Part shown: one piece after another, positions 10,489 through 20,387 of the stretch
How the letters are laid out: each line of letters opens with the position of its first letter
Numbering within the stretch: position 1 is the stretch's first letter
Assembly: GCA_028274465.1 (NCBI GenBank)
Contig: CM051455.1
Coordinates: forward strand, 110,172,261-110,236,260
From: Plantago ovata
Lineage: Eukaryota > Streptophyta > Magnoliopsida > Lamiales > Plantaginaceae
Direction of reading: 5' to 3'
DNA length: 64,000 bases
Translations under genes and position numbers: made by a program
The notes under the pieces: model-generated
The model's database searches: none
Told to the model about the DNA's origin: nothing
What the model saw: the letters and a program-made list of their open reading frames with translations, nothing else

Positions 10489-11335
10489 GGGTAATTTTCA
10501 TAAAGAACCCCTGTTAGTGCATGCCATTTCAATTCTCCCCCTACTAGTTGAACTATTACATTTTACCCCATTTAAGTTGACCACTTTCCAAAATTTTAAA
10601 AAACTTACCTCCCCAAACAAGCCCTTATCATATTTTCCTCTTTTTCTTTTTCTTTCATCCTTTAATTTTATTTTATTTTTCCTTTTATATTCCTTTTTTT
10701 TTAGCCACATTCTTCTTCTTCAACAAGCTCCGGCACCGGAAAAAAATTCCGACCGCCGGAGCTATCACATAAATCCAATCGGAGCTTTTTACAGCTCCGA
10801 TTGGAGCTGTAAAAAGCTCCGACTGGAGCTGTTTGAAGCTCCAATCGGAGCTAGCTTCAAATAGCTCCAAATCGGAGTTGTCAAAAGCTCCGATCGAAGC
10901 TTTTGACAGCTCCGATGGGGCTTTTAATTTTTTTTTTTTTGCAATAATCAGTATTTATTTATTTTTTTAAAAAAAGGACTGAAAATGAATTAAGAATTTT
11001 GTATAGAATCTTTTTGCAATAAAATTTAAAATCATTTTGAGATTTAGATAAGTAATGGGGTTAATTTTGAATAATTTATAGTTAATTTTGTAAAATAGGA
11101 AAATTTAGAGTCAAATATGTAATAAAAGATAATTGAAGGTGTTTGGTGTTTTTTGAAAACTAAAACTTTAATGAGGACAAAAAGGTACTTTCCAGCCCTT
11201 AATTCGCGAAAAGTCAAGATCGTGGGCTAGAATGTAATTGATGTACACTAACAGGGAGTAATGTGTAGTTGTTGAACTAGCAGGGGTCAATGTGTAATTG
11301 ATGAAACTAACGGGGGATCTTGATGAAAATTACCC
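10489..11335. mobile_element. Mutator-like MITE, 847 bp, 9-bp TSD
   Basis: Terminal inverted repeats start GGGTAATTTTCAT at both ends and match at about 27 of 30 positions. The element is flanked by a perfect 9-bp target duplication TTTTATTTA (10480-10488 and 11336-11344), the size made by Mutator-like transposases. No transposase frame is present, so it is non-autonomous. The interior holds a cluster of GGAGCT/AGCTCC palindromes. Removing it restores the Athila-like LTR sequence. Confidence 0.93.
10779..10925. repeat. GGAGCT/AGCTCC inverted-repeat cluster in the MITE
   Basis: GGAGCTTTTTACAGCTCC is followed after GATT by its exact complement (18-bp arms). A second hairpin, GTCAAAAGCT...AGCTTTTGAC, lies near 10880-10907, with further partly matching CTCCAATCGGAG units between. 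Confidence 0.9.
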
Positions 11336-11638
11336 TTTTATTTATCTTTCAATATATTTTCTTCTATGATTTCTGTTGATTGCATGCATAATATGAGTAG
11401 CTAAACTTATCATTGGTGGTAGTATGTGAATTCTTAGCGAGGGTAGATAATCATGCTAATGGCTATATCGCGCATTATACTCCTTGTCATTGCTTTATTT
11501 CGTTGATCAGTTGTAACCAAAATTCTCGTATGTTGTATTGATTATTATGCACAATTGGACACTAGTCGACCATCAGACCAATTATCTTCGTAGTGTTGAA
11601 TAATTACGGAACACATTAGGACAATCGTGATTGACTAG

Positions 11639-11929
11639 TCACCCCAAAAAAGCAAAGAAGGGTCCAAATTAAAAGGAAAGCCAAAAGCAGTTTAGCAAAG
11701 TGTTGTGTCTCATTTTTCAATTCTTGTAATGTTCGTAATCGTGTTGTAATTTTTGTCTTTTATTTTTGAGTGTCATCTGTTCTAGACCACCCTCGTCCTG
11801 CCATTCAGGAAGTGGTGAATAGCTTAAGGCTTTGCTTGAGAGATGGGTAGAATAGGGGAGTGTTATCTTTTTTAGGGAACCCTCCTTCGTTTGATGAGAG
11901 CCAGTATTGGTTCGACCTCTTTGAGGATT
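11639..11929 (-). mobile_element. inverted fragment of Athila-like internal region
   Basis: This stretch is the reverse complement of about 13676-13961, including the conserved block ending TTCGACCTCTTTGAGG. It therefore forms a ~290-bp inverted repeat around LTR A3 and marks a rearrangement junction rather than a separate insertion. Confidence 0.85.
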
Positions 11930-12127
11930 TCTGTTGATTGCATGACATCTATGAGTACCTAAACTTACAATGTTACCGAAGGTTGTCAATCTCCGAAGAA
12001 TCGCGATCTTACAAGCTCCAAAACGCTAAGAAAAAGTATCTCCTAAGCTAGGAATCCCCAGAACAGGCTCTGGAGAATTCCTACCTAAAACTAAGGAGAA
12101 GGTGAGAGAAAAGGTCTGAGAAAGTGA
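11930..12127. mobile_element. chimeric Athila-like LTR pieces
   Basis: About 40 bp of plus-orientation LTR (matching near 9240-9280) is joined at about 11969 to a minus-orientation LTR piece running from ACAATGTTACCG to CTGAGAAAG. That second piece is a direct duplicate of about 12684-12846 in A3. The pieces abut A3 at 12128. Confidence 0.75.
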
Positions 12128-13323
12128 TGAACGTAGAATTTGTCAGATTCAAATTAATCAAATAAATTTGTATTTAGCCAAAGGCAATTCACAACTACAA
12201 CGAAAACCGTAGTGTAGCAGTAGAATAACCTCGAGTGTCGATCTCTAAGGACTATAACAAGCTTTATCTAATCTAACTTAAGAATATAAATCAACAGACG
12301 ACTTAGCAAAGGTTTTTCTTAACCGATAATGGAGATTGGTGATAGTATGGTCATTCAAAGCATAGCAGGTTAATAATCATGCATAAAGTACTCGGTTTTG
12401 CATAGAGATCTTTGATCAATGAATTGTCAAATTGTGTTCCGTAATTATTCATCACTACGAAGATAGAGGTTTTAGATAGATCAAAGAAATAAAGCAATAA
12501 CTCAAATTATAATGCGCGATATAGCCATTAGCATAATTATTAACCCTTCGCTAAGAAATCACATACTATCACCAACGAGAAGTTCAGCTACTCATAGATG
12601 TCATGCAATCAACAGAAATCATAGCACGAATGAATGAAAACATGTTGAAAGATATATAAATATAAATAGAAAAACTGTAAGATACAATGTTACCGAAGGT
12701 TGTCAATCTCCGAAGAATCGCGATCTTACAAGCTCCAAAACGCTAAGAAAAAGTATCTCCTAAGCTAAGAATCCCCAGAACAGGCTCTGGAGAATTCCTA
12801 CCTAAAACTAATGAGAAAGGTGAGAGAAAAGGTATGAGAAAGTATGAAAAACGGAGAAAACTGAGCAACTATATATAGTGATTCGGCAGGTGTGGGGCGA
12901 GTCGCCCCACACACCGGGCGATTAGCCTGGTGTGGGCGATTCGCCCCACGTCCCGGGCTACTCGCCCGGGAGGTTTTTTCGGCCGAAACGCGTTTTCGAC
13001 GCGTTTTTTGATATCTTTTCCTTTTCGGACTCGGTTCTTGCCTTCTAGTGACCTTTTAGCCTTCAGATTCGACCCCTAGACTTCAAATCCTATCCGAAAT
13101 CTTCTGGACACTCCAATTAGGCTTTCGGAACACCAATTCCTTGTCTACTTCAATATAATTGCCCGGAAAACCTCGTTTTTCACCCAAAACCTGTAAAATA
13201 CAAACTAGAGGGAAACGTGACACTATTCTAATAAAATGCAATAAAATATAGCTAAATTAACATAGATGATAGCTAAAATAGGTGAAAAAGACTCAAATGA
13301 AAGTTTAAAATACACGTTCATCA
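12128..13323 (-). mobile_element. Athila-like LTR A3 (3' LTR, minus strand)
   Basis: A complete LTR of about 1,196 bp, read on the minus strand from TGATGAACGTG (13323) to CGTTCA (12128). A polypurine tract lies directly upstream in element orientation (13324-13336), so it is a 3' LTR. It has the palindrome cluster at about 12895-12985 and the TATA box at 12869-12877. Confidence 0.9.
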
Positions 13324-15154
13324 AACTCCCCAAACCGAACCTTTGCTTGTCCTCAAGCAACTAAGCTAGACTCTAATGCAAAAAACAATGCAACACAAAA
13401 ATGGAGTCTCATGCCAAATGAAATGAACTAATCTATTGAATCTATCAAAAAACATATGAACAAAAACCATACAAATCATAACATGAATTTAGGTTGAAGA
13501 ATGCCTCGATTGACTCATACACATTCACATAAGCACTTATGTCAAGACAAGATAGTCTCTCGTAACATTCTCTACCTGGACCTAGTCAGTGACGACGTAA
13601 TGAAACATGTTAAAATACGAATGGTCCCGTGCCTATGAAACTGAGGACTTACTATTGTTCACCAAGTTAAGACTTTTCCTCAAAGAGGTCGAACCAATAC
13701 TGGCTCTTATCAAACGAAGGAGGGTTCCCTAAAAAAGATAACACTCCCCTATTCTACCCATCTCTCAAGCAAAGCTTAAGCTATTCACCACTTCCTGAAT
13801 GGCAGGACGAGGGTGTTCTAGAACAGATGACACTCAAACAAAAAAGACAAAAATTACAACACGATTACGAACATTACATGAATTGGAAAATGAGACACAA
13901 CACTTTGCTAAATTGCTTTTTGGCTTTCTCTTTTTTTTTGGACCCTTCTTTGCTTTTTTGGGGTCTTTTCTTGTTTTCTTTTTTTCTTTTCCAGTTTTTT
14001 TTTCTTTTTTCTGGAATTTTCCTTTTTCTCTTTTTTTCGATTTTTTTTAGCCAGCAGTAGCACAACGAAAAAGAAACAATGACACACAAACGACCTCCCC
14101 AAACCTATTCGAAAGAATAGGTTGGAGTACAAAATTTACGAAAAAGGAAAAATAAACTCACAACACAAAATTGAAAAACGAAAAACAAGTCTAATGATAG
14201 CGTAACCCCCTCCCCAAACATATTCGAAAGAATAGGTTACAAACAAAGGATCACACAATCTCACACTACCTCCTTCCTAGGCATTTAGCAATCTAAAAGC
14301 AAGGTGAAGACTTGTTGACTCTTAGGTACATAATTACTCGGGAAAACAACCATAAGACCCTAACATGCATCATCCTATTATAAAGGCCTTCGTGAACCGC
14401 AGTAGAGAAAACACCACTAAGTGATGTCGAGACTACCAAGCTTAACTAAGTGCAATACATAAATGTGACAAGCCAAGCGAGAAAAACCTTAAACAAATTC
14501 ATAGAGATGAAGCATACGTTTAATGTCATAATTAGTTAATCTACCCAATAAAAAAGTTCAAAAAATTTGGCAATAAACTCCACATAAAAACATGCAAATC
14601 TATACTAGGATGAATGTAGTGTATGCAACTAAATACTAAGAAAGCGATAAACGTGCAAATGCAAACAAAAACAACATACCATACTCAACATCACAAAGCC
14701 AAACAATACTTAACATCATGGTTCACATCCCATCCCCCTCATGAAACTTAAGCTAGTCCCTAGCAAAAGAGAATGAGTAAATAAATAGTGATACTAGATG
14801 TTACCGAACGGTTTGGCCTTGGTCGGCTGAGAGCGGACATGTGAAAAGACTAATTATCGGGATTGAAATCCCCATAATAGTCCCTCCACATGTCAGACAG
14901 GAGATCATTACCACTAATGTTATCCATTATCAAATGGAAACGAATCTTGTGCATCCGTTCCATTACTCCTCGCATCTTGGGAACCATCCTTGGCTCCTCT
15001 CCGTATCTGCTCAAGCAAGTCCACGATTCCCTGAAAACTAAAATTAACAAAACCAAGAAAAACAAAATCTAAAAAATAACTAAGGCAATCAGATGGAAAA
15101 TAAAAAGAGTAAAGAGGATCAAAACTCCTTTGGGACTCATAGGTGGGTGCATGG
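13324..15154 (-). mobile_element. non-coding 3' internal region of the A3 element
   Basis: No gag or pol is present. From the LTR outward on the minus strand it holds: PPT GGTTTGGGGAGTT (13324-13336); a GCTTGAGGACAAGC hairpin (13345-13358); a block shared with element X (around 13690-13735); a very T-rich tract (13915-14050, plus strand); and two hairpin-plus-PPT-like units near 14093-14123 and 14210-14240. The layout matches the 3' non-coding part of X (21790-23786), so the two are related. The region is cut at 15155 by LTR A4. Confidence 0.8.
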
Positions 15155-15805
15155 TGATGAATGTGTATTTTACACTTTCATTTGAGTCTTTTTCACCTAT
15201 TTTAGCTATCCTCCATGTCAATTTAGCTATATTTTAGTGCATATTATTAGAATAGTGTCACGTTTCCCTTTAGATTTTATTTTACAGGTTTTGGTTGAAA
15301 AACGAGGATTTCCGGGCAATTATATTGAAGTTGACAAGGAATTTGTGTTCCAGAAGCCTATTTGGAGTATCTGAAGGTTTCCGGATAGGATTTGGAGTCT
15401 AGGGGTCGAATCTGGAGGTTAGAAGGCCACTAGAAGTCAGAAACCGAGTCCGAAAAGGGGAAGAAATCCAAAAACGCGTCGAAAACGCGGAATTCCGCGA
15501 AAATTACTCCCGGGCGAACCGCCTGGGACATGGGGCGAATCGCCCCACACTATTTCGAAGACTATATATAGTTGCTCAGTTTTTCTCCGAAATTCATACT
15601 TTTCCAAACGTATTCTCTCACCTTTCTCTGTAGTTTTAGGTAGGAACTTCCCAGAGCCTGTTCTGGCGGTTCGTAGCTTAGGAGACACTTTTTCATAGCA
15701 GTTTGGAGCTTGTAAGATCGTGATTCTTCGGAGACTGACAACCTTCGGTAACATTGTATCTTACGGTTTATTCTACTTATTTTTATATATCTTTCAACAT
15801 GTTTT
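15155..15805 (+). mobile_element. Athila-like LTR A4, truncated by Sirevirus C1
   Basis: Starts TGATGAATGTG at 15155. It carries the palindromes (about 15510-15550), TATATATAG at 15563-15571 and the CTTCGGTAAC block, and stops at CATGTTTT where the C1 LTR begins. About 45% of the LTR is missing on the right and is not found at the far side of C1. Confidence 0.9.
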
Positions 15806-16499
15806 TGTTAGGAAACTTGTAATTTTGATGAGCAATTAACCATGCTAAATTAAGGAAAGTCCAGTAATTGGTACTCTTAAGGTCCATAGGAATTTAGAAT
15901 TTTAAGGACATTGTAAAAGAGGAACGTTTGCTGATGACTTAGTTTAGGTGCTAGATAAGTTATTTCTTTTGCATATGATGTATTTTATTTTTTGAAAAGA
16001 AAATAACTTATTGATGCTGAAGCTTATGATGTATCTTATTTTCTAAAAAGAGAATAACCTATTGAAGCATTTAGAAACCGCTCAGAATCTTGAAGACTTT
16101 TGAAGATCTGAAGACTTGAAGAATTCGAAGATCTGAAGACTAGAAGATTGCTGAAGACTGGCATCTACAAAGGCACGTGTTGCTCAGAAAGTGGAAAATT
16201 CAGCAACAGCATTGCATAAGTGAAAATCTGAAAGACAGAGTAGGTTGTGCTTGCTGAAACTGAGACTAACCACTTGCTGATGGAACATATGTGACCCCTT
16301 GCTGAAAGTACTTGAATTTGCGCTCCAATGTTACTGTTTGAATTCAATTCAAATATGCATTAAATGCAAAGCTTACACGCGAAGGACATGAAGACTAGAA
16401 GACAAACAAAGACGCTGTTGAAAGTACAAAAGCAAGATAGTGACATGTTAAGGAACAAAAGCCTTAGGATTTGAAATTCAAACGGCTCCTTACTTACGC

Positions 16500-16508
16500 T
16501 ATAAATAG
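16500..16508 (+). promoter_or_regulatory. TATA box of the C1 LTR
   Basis: TATAAATAG followed by AGGTCATCCGGC. The same box with the same downstream bases occurs in C3 (63492-63500) and, on the minus strand, in C2 (48048-48056). Conservation in three copies supports it as the element's promoter. Confidence 0.8.
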
Positions 16509-17236
16509 AGGTCATCCGGCGAAGAGTTGAAGTGTGTCAACAACGTGATCAAACTCTCACTTGTGCTTAAAACTCACATACCTTCAAACTCTCTACATCT
16601 GCCATTGATCCGTTCCAAGACTTAAAGCTTGAAAAAGCTACTTGTGAAGAAGTAGAACAAACATAGCTAACAAATTAGTTAAGTGTTCTTTCTTTCGAAC
16701 AAGAACAAGTCTTGACACCAGAAACAATCAAGCTTGTTTACTGCAAAGTATTCAAAGTTGTGTTTCTTAGATTACTTGTTGTAACTGAATAAGTTATAAT
16801 TAAGTTATCTCACCCCAAAACTCTCTAGCTGAAAATACACCCTTTCAGGCGTGATATTCAGGGGGAACTTAATCGAGCATAGTTTTGATGATTAAAAGTA
16901 CCAAGTTTGGTGGAGAACAAGGTTACGTTCTCTAGATTAGGTTGGAGACAAAGCAAGTGTGCTTTGGTTTCTGTTGAATCGCTCTAGATAGGAGATTGTA
17001 AGGAACTTCAATCATATCTTAGTGGATTCAGTCCTAGAAAGGACGAAGTGGATTAGTTGAGAGATTACGCCACTCTCATATACCACTATAAAAGTGTTTG
17101 TGTGATTTACTTACTGTACTTAGTTTTCAGCAATTCATATCTGTTTGTACACAGTCACTCACATCACTTGCTCAAACCTTTACTTACTGATAAAGCAATT
17201 ATTGTATCAAAGACTTCCGCTCTCTGATTTTAAGTA

Positions 17237-17329
17237 TCAGCAAACCAAGCTACTGTAAAGTAACTTACGCTTGCTGAGAAAGTTAAGTATCAGCAAACTC
17301 ATTACTGAAAAGTAATAAGCACTTGCTGA
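17237..17329 (+). repeat. two tandem two-tier GNRA hairpins in the C1 LTR
   Basis: Unit 1 (17237-17277): outer arms TCAGCAA/TTGCTGA around inner GCTACT-GTAA-AGTAAC. Unit 2 (17290-17329): the same outer arms around ATTACT-GAAA-AGTAAT. Both inner loops fit GNRA. Equivalent units occur in C2 (about 47225-47317) and right of the gap (about 29922-30014). Confidence 0.85.
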
Positions 17330-17414
17330 GAAAGTTTTAAACGACGAAAGTTTGAAAAGACTATTCACCCCCCCCCCCTCTAGTCTTTTCTTGTTGTTTA
17401 AAGGGACCAACAAG

Positions 17415-17426
17415 TGGTATCAGAGC
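17415..17426 (+). promoter_or_regulatory. primer-binding site, tRNA-iMet type (C1)
   Basis: TGGTATCAGAGC, 2 nt after the LTR end. Confidence 0.95.
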
Positions 17427-17524
17427 TGGAGGTTCTTTAACCTTCAGCACTGAACCTAGATCCCCTTAGGTGCTTTCCGTAAATCACTCTCACTTGATCA
17501 GTTTGGTAGTGCTTTGTTGACAGG

Positions 17525-19312
17525 ATGTCTTTAGGAGATGCTCCCTTGCTGAAGCTGGAAAACTACGAGAAATGGCGAAACAACATGATGCTACATCTTG
17601 CGGCCATTAGTGATGAGATGGTTACCGTCATCAATGATGGACCTATCAAGATCATTAAGGTTGAAAGGAGTTTTCCTCACAAGACCACTGAAGCTGGAAA
17701 GGAAACTATGCTAGGCGAACCATCAGATACGGTTGTGCCAAAACCAAGAGAGGAATGGACTTCTGACGAAGCTAAGAGATTCCGTCTTGATGGCCAAGCA
17801 AGAAATATCATCATTCGATCAACTCCGGATACCATACAGTGCAAACTGTGGGGTGCTAAGACTGCAAAGGAGGCTTGGAAAATGGTTCAAGATCTTTGTG
17901 CTGGATCTGACAAGACCAAGGAAAACAAACTTGAAGTACTTAAATTAAAGTTTCAAAACTTTAAGCAAGGTACAAACGAGTCACTGGAAGACTTGGATTT
18001 CAGATTCACAACTCTTGTTAGTGAAATGGCAGCCTTGGGTGTTGGAAACCTCTACTCAGATTCTGAGAAAGTGAAAACTATCATCAGAAGTCTGAATCAA
18101 GAATGGATCCACACTCAGAATTTCTATTACAATCAAGGAATGCCAGACATTACACCAACAAAGTTGTTCTCTCATCTTGCTACTGTCAACTATGAGACAA
18201 AGCAAAGAGAAAGTGTATTTGCTGAAAAATCGCAAAACATTGATCTTGCTGCAAAGCCATCATCTTCTGAAAAGAAGAATGAAAAAGAACCTACTGATGA
18301 AAACGCTTTGGTTGTCAAAAACATGAAGAAATTCATCAGCAAGGAACTTGAAAGGCGAAAAGCAAAAGAGAAGCTGAAAAATCATCTTCGTAACAACTAC
18401 CATAAGTACAAGAATGAGACTAGCTCGCTGAACAAGCAAGCTCAGCAAGCTACTTCATCAGAAGAACCAGCAGTTGGAAATGATCTATGTTTTTACTGCA
18501 AAAAGCCTGGACACTTCAAAGCTAATTGCCCTTTGCTGAAAGGCAAATCTGCTGAAAAGAAGAAGAAGTTCAAAAGAGCTTTTATTGCTGAAGAAAAGAA
18601 GAAGCTTCAAGAAAAAATCGATGCATTATGCATTGATACTAGCTCCGAAGACAGTGAGGATGAAAGTTCAGACACCGACGATGAAGAAGCCACTCTAGAC
18701 GTGGTGATTGGCAAAGAAGTTTGTGGAATAGCTATGGAAGCTTATCCAGATGTGTCAAACTACGAATTCTGCCTCATGGCCGGTCAGGTAAACAACCCTA
18801 CCTCTGACTCAGACTCAGAAAGTGAAGACGAGATTGACCTTGACAAGATTCAAGGAGAAATCGAAATATTTGAGAAAACTCTCAGCAAACAGCAAGAGAA
18901 ACTACAATTTGCTGAAACTCTGACCAAGCAGACTACTGAAAAGTACGTCTTGCTGAAGGAAGAGACAGAAGAAAAGGATGCTGAAATAAGGCGTCTTAAG
19001 AAGTTGATTGCTGAGGCTGCAGAGAAAAATTCTCAAATGGCATTAGAATTGGAAGAATATCAGTCCTCAATTCTAAAGTTACTTGCTGAAATCCAAGAAA
19101 TGAAAAAGATGAAAATCAATTTCAAATCCTATGTGGAAGCAAGTAATACGCTGACTGAACTAAACTCTTATTTGAGAGATCCATCTCAGAAAGAAGGTTT
19201 AGGAGCAACGTACGAAGGTGACAACGTAGAAATCTTGAGAAAAGATAAATCACCTATCTCCTTTGTACGTGCTACTGATAATAGTCTACCAGAAATCGTT
19301 TGGTCAAACTAA
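17525..19312 (+). CDS. gag: Sirevirus gag polyprotein (595 codons)
   Basis: Structural protein that packages retrotransposon RNA in cytoplasmic particles. The ATG at 17525 lies 99 nt after the PBS and starts MSLGDAPLLKLENYEKWRNNM, the typical copia gag opening. A UBN2/copia-gag domain covers about residues 10-230. One CCHC zinc knuckle, CFYCKKPGHFKANC, sits near residue 325. Acidic stretches follow. A coiled-coil-like region (heptad-rich, EKDAEIRRLKKLIAEAAEK) at about 470-540 matches the long C-terminal gag extension known from Sireviruses. The frame ends with a stop at 19310-19312 and continues in another frame, so a one-base indel near 19263-19312 is likely. Confidence 0.92.
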   Translation: MSLGDAPLLKLENYEKWRNNMMLHLAAISDEMVTVINDGPIKIIKVERSFPHKTTEAGKETMLGEPSDTVVPKPREEWTSDEAKRFRLDGQARNIIIRSTPDTIQCKLWGAKTAKEAWKMVQDLCAGSDKTKENKLEVLKLKFQNFKQGTNESLEDLDFRFTTLVSEMAALGVGNLYSDSEKVKTIIRSLNQEWIHTQNFYYNQGMPDITPTKLFSHLATVNYETKQRESVFAEKSQNIDLAAKPSSSEKKNEKEPTDENALVVKNMKKFISKELERRKAKEKLKNHLRNNYHKYKNETSSLNKQAQQATSSEEPAVGNDLCFYCKKPGHFKANCPLLKGKSAEKKKKFKRAFIAEEKKKLQEKIDALCIDTSSEDSEDESSDTDDEEATLDVVIGKEVCGIAMEAYPDVSNYEFCLMAGQVNNPTSDSDSESEDEIDLDKIQGEIEIFEKTLSKQQEKLQFAETLTKQTTEKYVLLKEETEEKDAEIRRLKKLIAEAAEKNSQMALELEEYQSSILKLLAEIQEMKKMKINFKSYVEASNTLTELNSYLRDPSQKEGLGATYEGDNVEILRKDKSPISFVRATDNSLPEIVWSN

Positions 19313-19940
19313 GGTTGCTGAAACATGCAATCAAGTACCTATGACCATAAAGCCCGCTGTTGCTACTCAAAGTAACAAGAATTTAAAAGGAAAACAGGTT
19401 GCTGAGAAGCAAACTGGAAAGAAGAAGAATGCTGTGAAGCATTCCATCAAACAAGTTGCTGAAAAGCAAGTTGTTAAGACTAAAGGCAAGATTACTAAAA
19501 GTAATCAGAAGTCCTTTGCTGACAAACCTGAATCAAGTAAGGTTGCTGACGCAAAAGCTCAGCATTCTCCGAAAAGTGGACTCGGTTTCAAAACCAAGCA
19601 AAGTCAACTCTTTCATGAGTATAAGCAAAGTCAGCAAAGATACTTCAAAGAGATGAAGAAAATCAAGTCTAAGAGTTCTGAAAAGACTCCCAATGCTAGG
19701 ACTAGAAGGAACCTTGCTAGAAAAGAACTTACTGAAAAGTATGTTCAGCAAAAAGGTCAACCGAGCAAGACACCACATCAGAAAGTGGATTTGACCAGCA
19801 CGAGTCAAAAGTCTTTCAGCTCAAAACCTCCTAGTTCCTCAGCAAGTAGAAAACAAGTCAAAGTTGAAAAACTTAAGACTTGGGTTTCCACTGGACGCAT
19901 TCTTGAACATGTTAATGGACATCCATCATTGGATAATTAA
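19263..19940 (+). pseudogene. gag C-terminal extension / gag-pol linker, frame-shifted
   Basis: An open frame offset from gag that overlaps its end by about 50 nt. It encodes a Lys-, Ser- and Gln-rich basic chain with repeated KQVAEKQ-like segments (from near 19395) and no recognisable domain. It probably continues the long Sirevirus gag after a single-base indel. Because the downstream protease is back in the gag frame, a second compensating break exists near 19940. Basic composition suits nucleic-acid binding, but that is only an inference. Confidence 0.6.
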
Positions 19941-19945
19941 CTTGT

Positions 19946-20387
19946 TTGCTCTTGATTGTGCAGACTTCAGCCACGGAGACAAACGATGCAATCTGGCACT
20001 TTGATAGTGGTTGTGGAAAGCACATGACGGGCAACAAGAATAACCTTATAAACTATAGACGGTGGTCTAAAGGTCCAACAATAAGGTTTGCTGGTGGAGG
20101 CTCCGGTTCTACAAAAGGCTATGGTGATGTGAAGTTAGGATGCATAACCATTACTGGAGTTCTTTATGTCAAAAATCTTAAGTTTAACCTTTTCAGCATG
20201 AGTCAGGTTGCTGACAAAGGATACTTCATTAAAAGTGATGAATGTAAATTTATAGATTTTGAGACTAAAAAGGTAATAATGATTGCAAGAAGATCAGGAG
20301 GTTTGTAGACTGTTGATTGGTCTTCAGCAAACGTTGAAAAATGCCTTGTCTCAGATCACGATTGCCTTGCTGAAAAAGCATGGTTAT
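19946..20387 (+). pseudogene. copia protease and start of integrase (C1), interrupted by element X
   Basis: The reading WHFDSGCGKHMTG at about 20000 is the copia aspartic protease active-site region (D-S-G). It is followed by a GAG-pre-integrase-like stretch ending VLYVKNLKFNLFSMSQ. A TAG at 20306-20308 stops the frame, but it stays open beyond in the same frame through KCLVSDHDCLAEKAWLW, up to the insertion point at 20387/20388 inside the integrase zinc region. The rest of integrase resumes at 27085. Confidence 0.88.
20383..20387. repeat. left target-site duplication of element X
   Basis: GTTAT, repeated at 27085-27089. The uninterrupted sequence of C3 around 53325 has a single GTTAT at this place, which proves the insertion site. 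Confidence 0.97.

Larger units (their letters stand above)
9860..11638 (+). mobile_element. Athila-like LTR A2, truncated, with MITE inside
   Basis: The LTR starts TGATGAATGTG at 9860, only 105 bp after the A1 PBS, so it was inserted in or joined to the A1 internal region. It carries the palindrome cluster (about 10217-10253), TATATATAG at 10269-10277 and the CTTCGGTAAC region. It is split by the MITE at 10489-11335 and stops near 11638 where inverted internal sequence begins. No PBS or terminal CGTTCA remains. Confidence 0.85.
15806..17412 (+). mobile_element. 5' LTR of Sirevirus-type copia element C1
   Basis: A 1,607-bp LTR from TGTTAGGAAACTTG to GGGACCAACA, followed by an iMet PBS. Sirevirus-like marks are ATTCAGGGGGAACTT (about 16857), the poly-C stretch CACCCCCCCCCC before TCTAGTC near the end, and the gag and PPT of the family. 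A TATA box TATAAATAG lies at 16500-16508. Near the 3' end there are two tandem structured units (17237-17329). The family has two more LTRs here: C2 (47140-48742) and C3 (from 62726). Confidence 0.95.

Noticed and set aside
13799-14132. Several overlapping frames of Phe/Lys-rich composition
   Set aside because: Produced by the T-rich tract in the non-coding Athila-like region; no protein-like composition.
19940-19968. Splice acceptor before the C1 protease (pyrimidine-rich, ending TGTGCAG)
   Set aside because: No convincing donor at a sensible distance and no second copy to compare; simple indels explain the frame changes.
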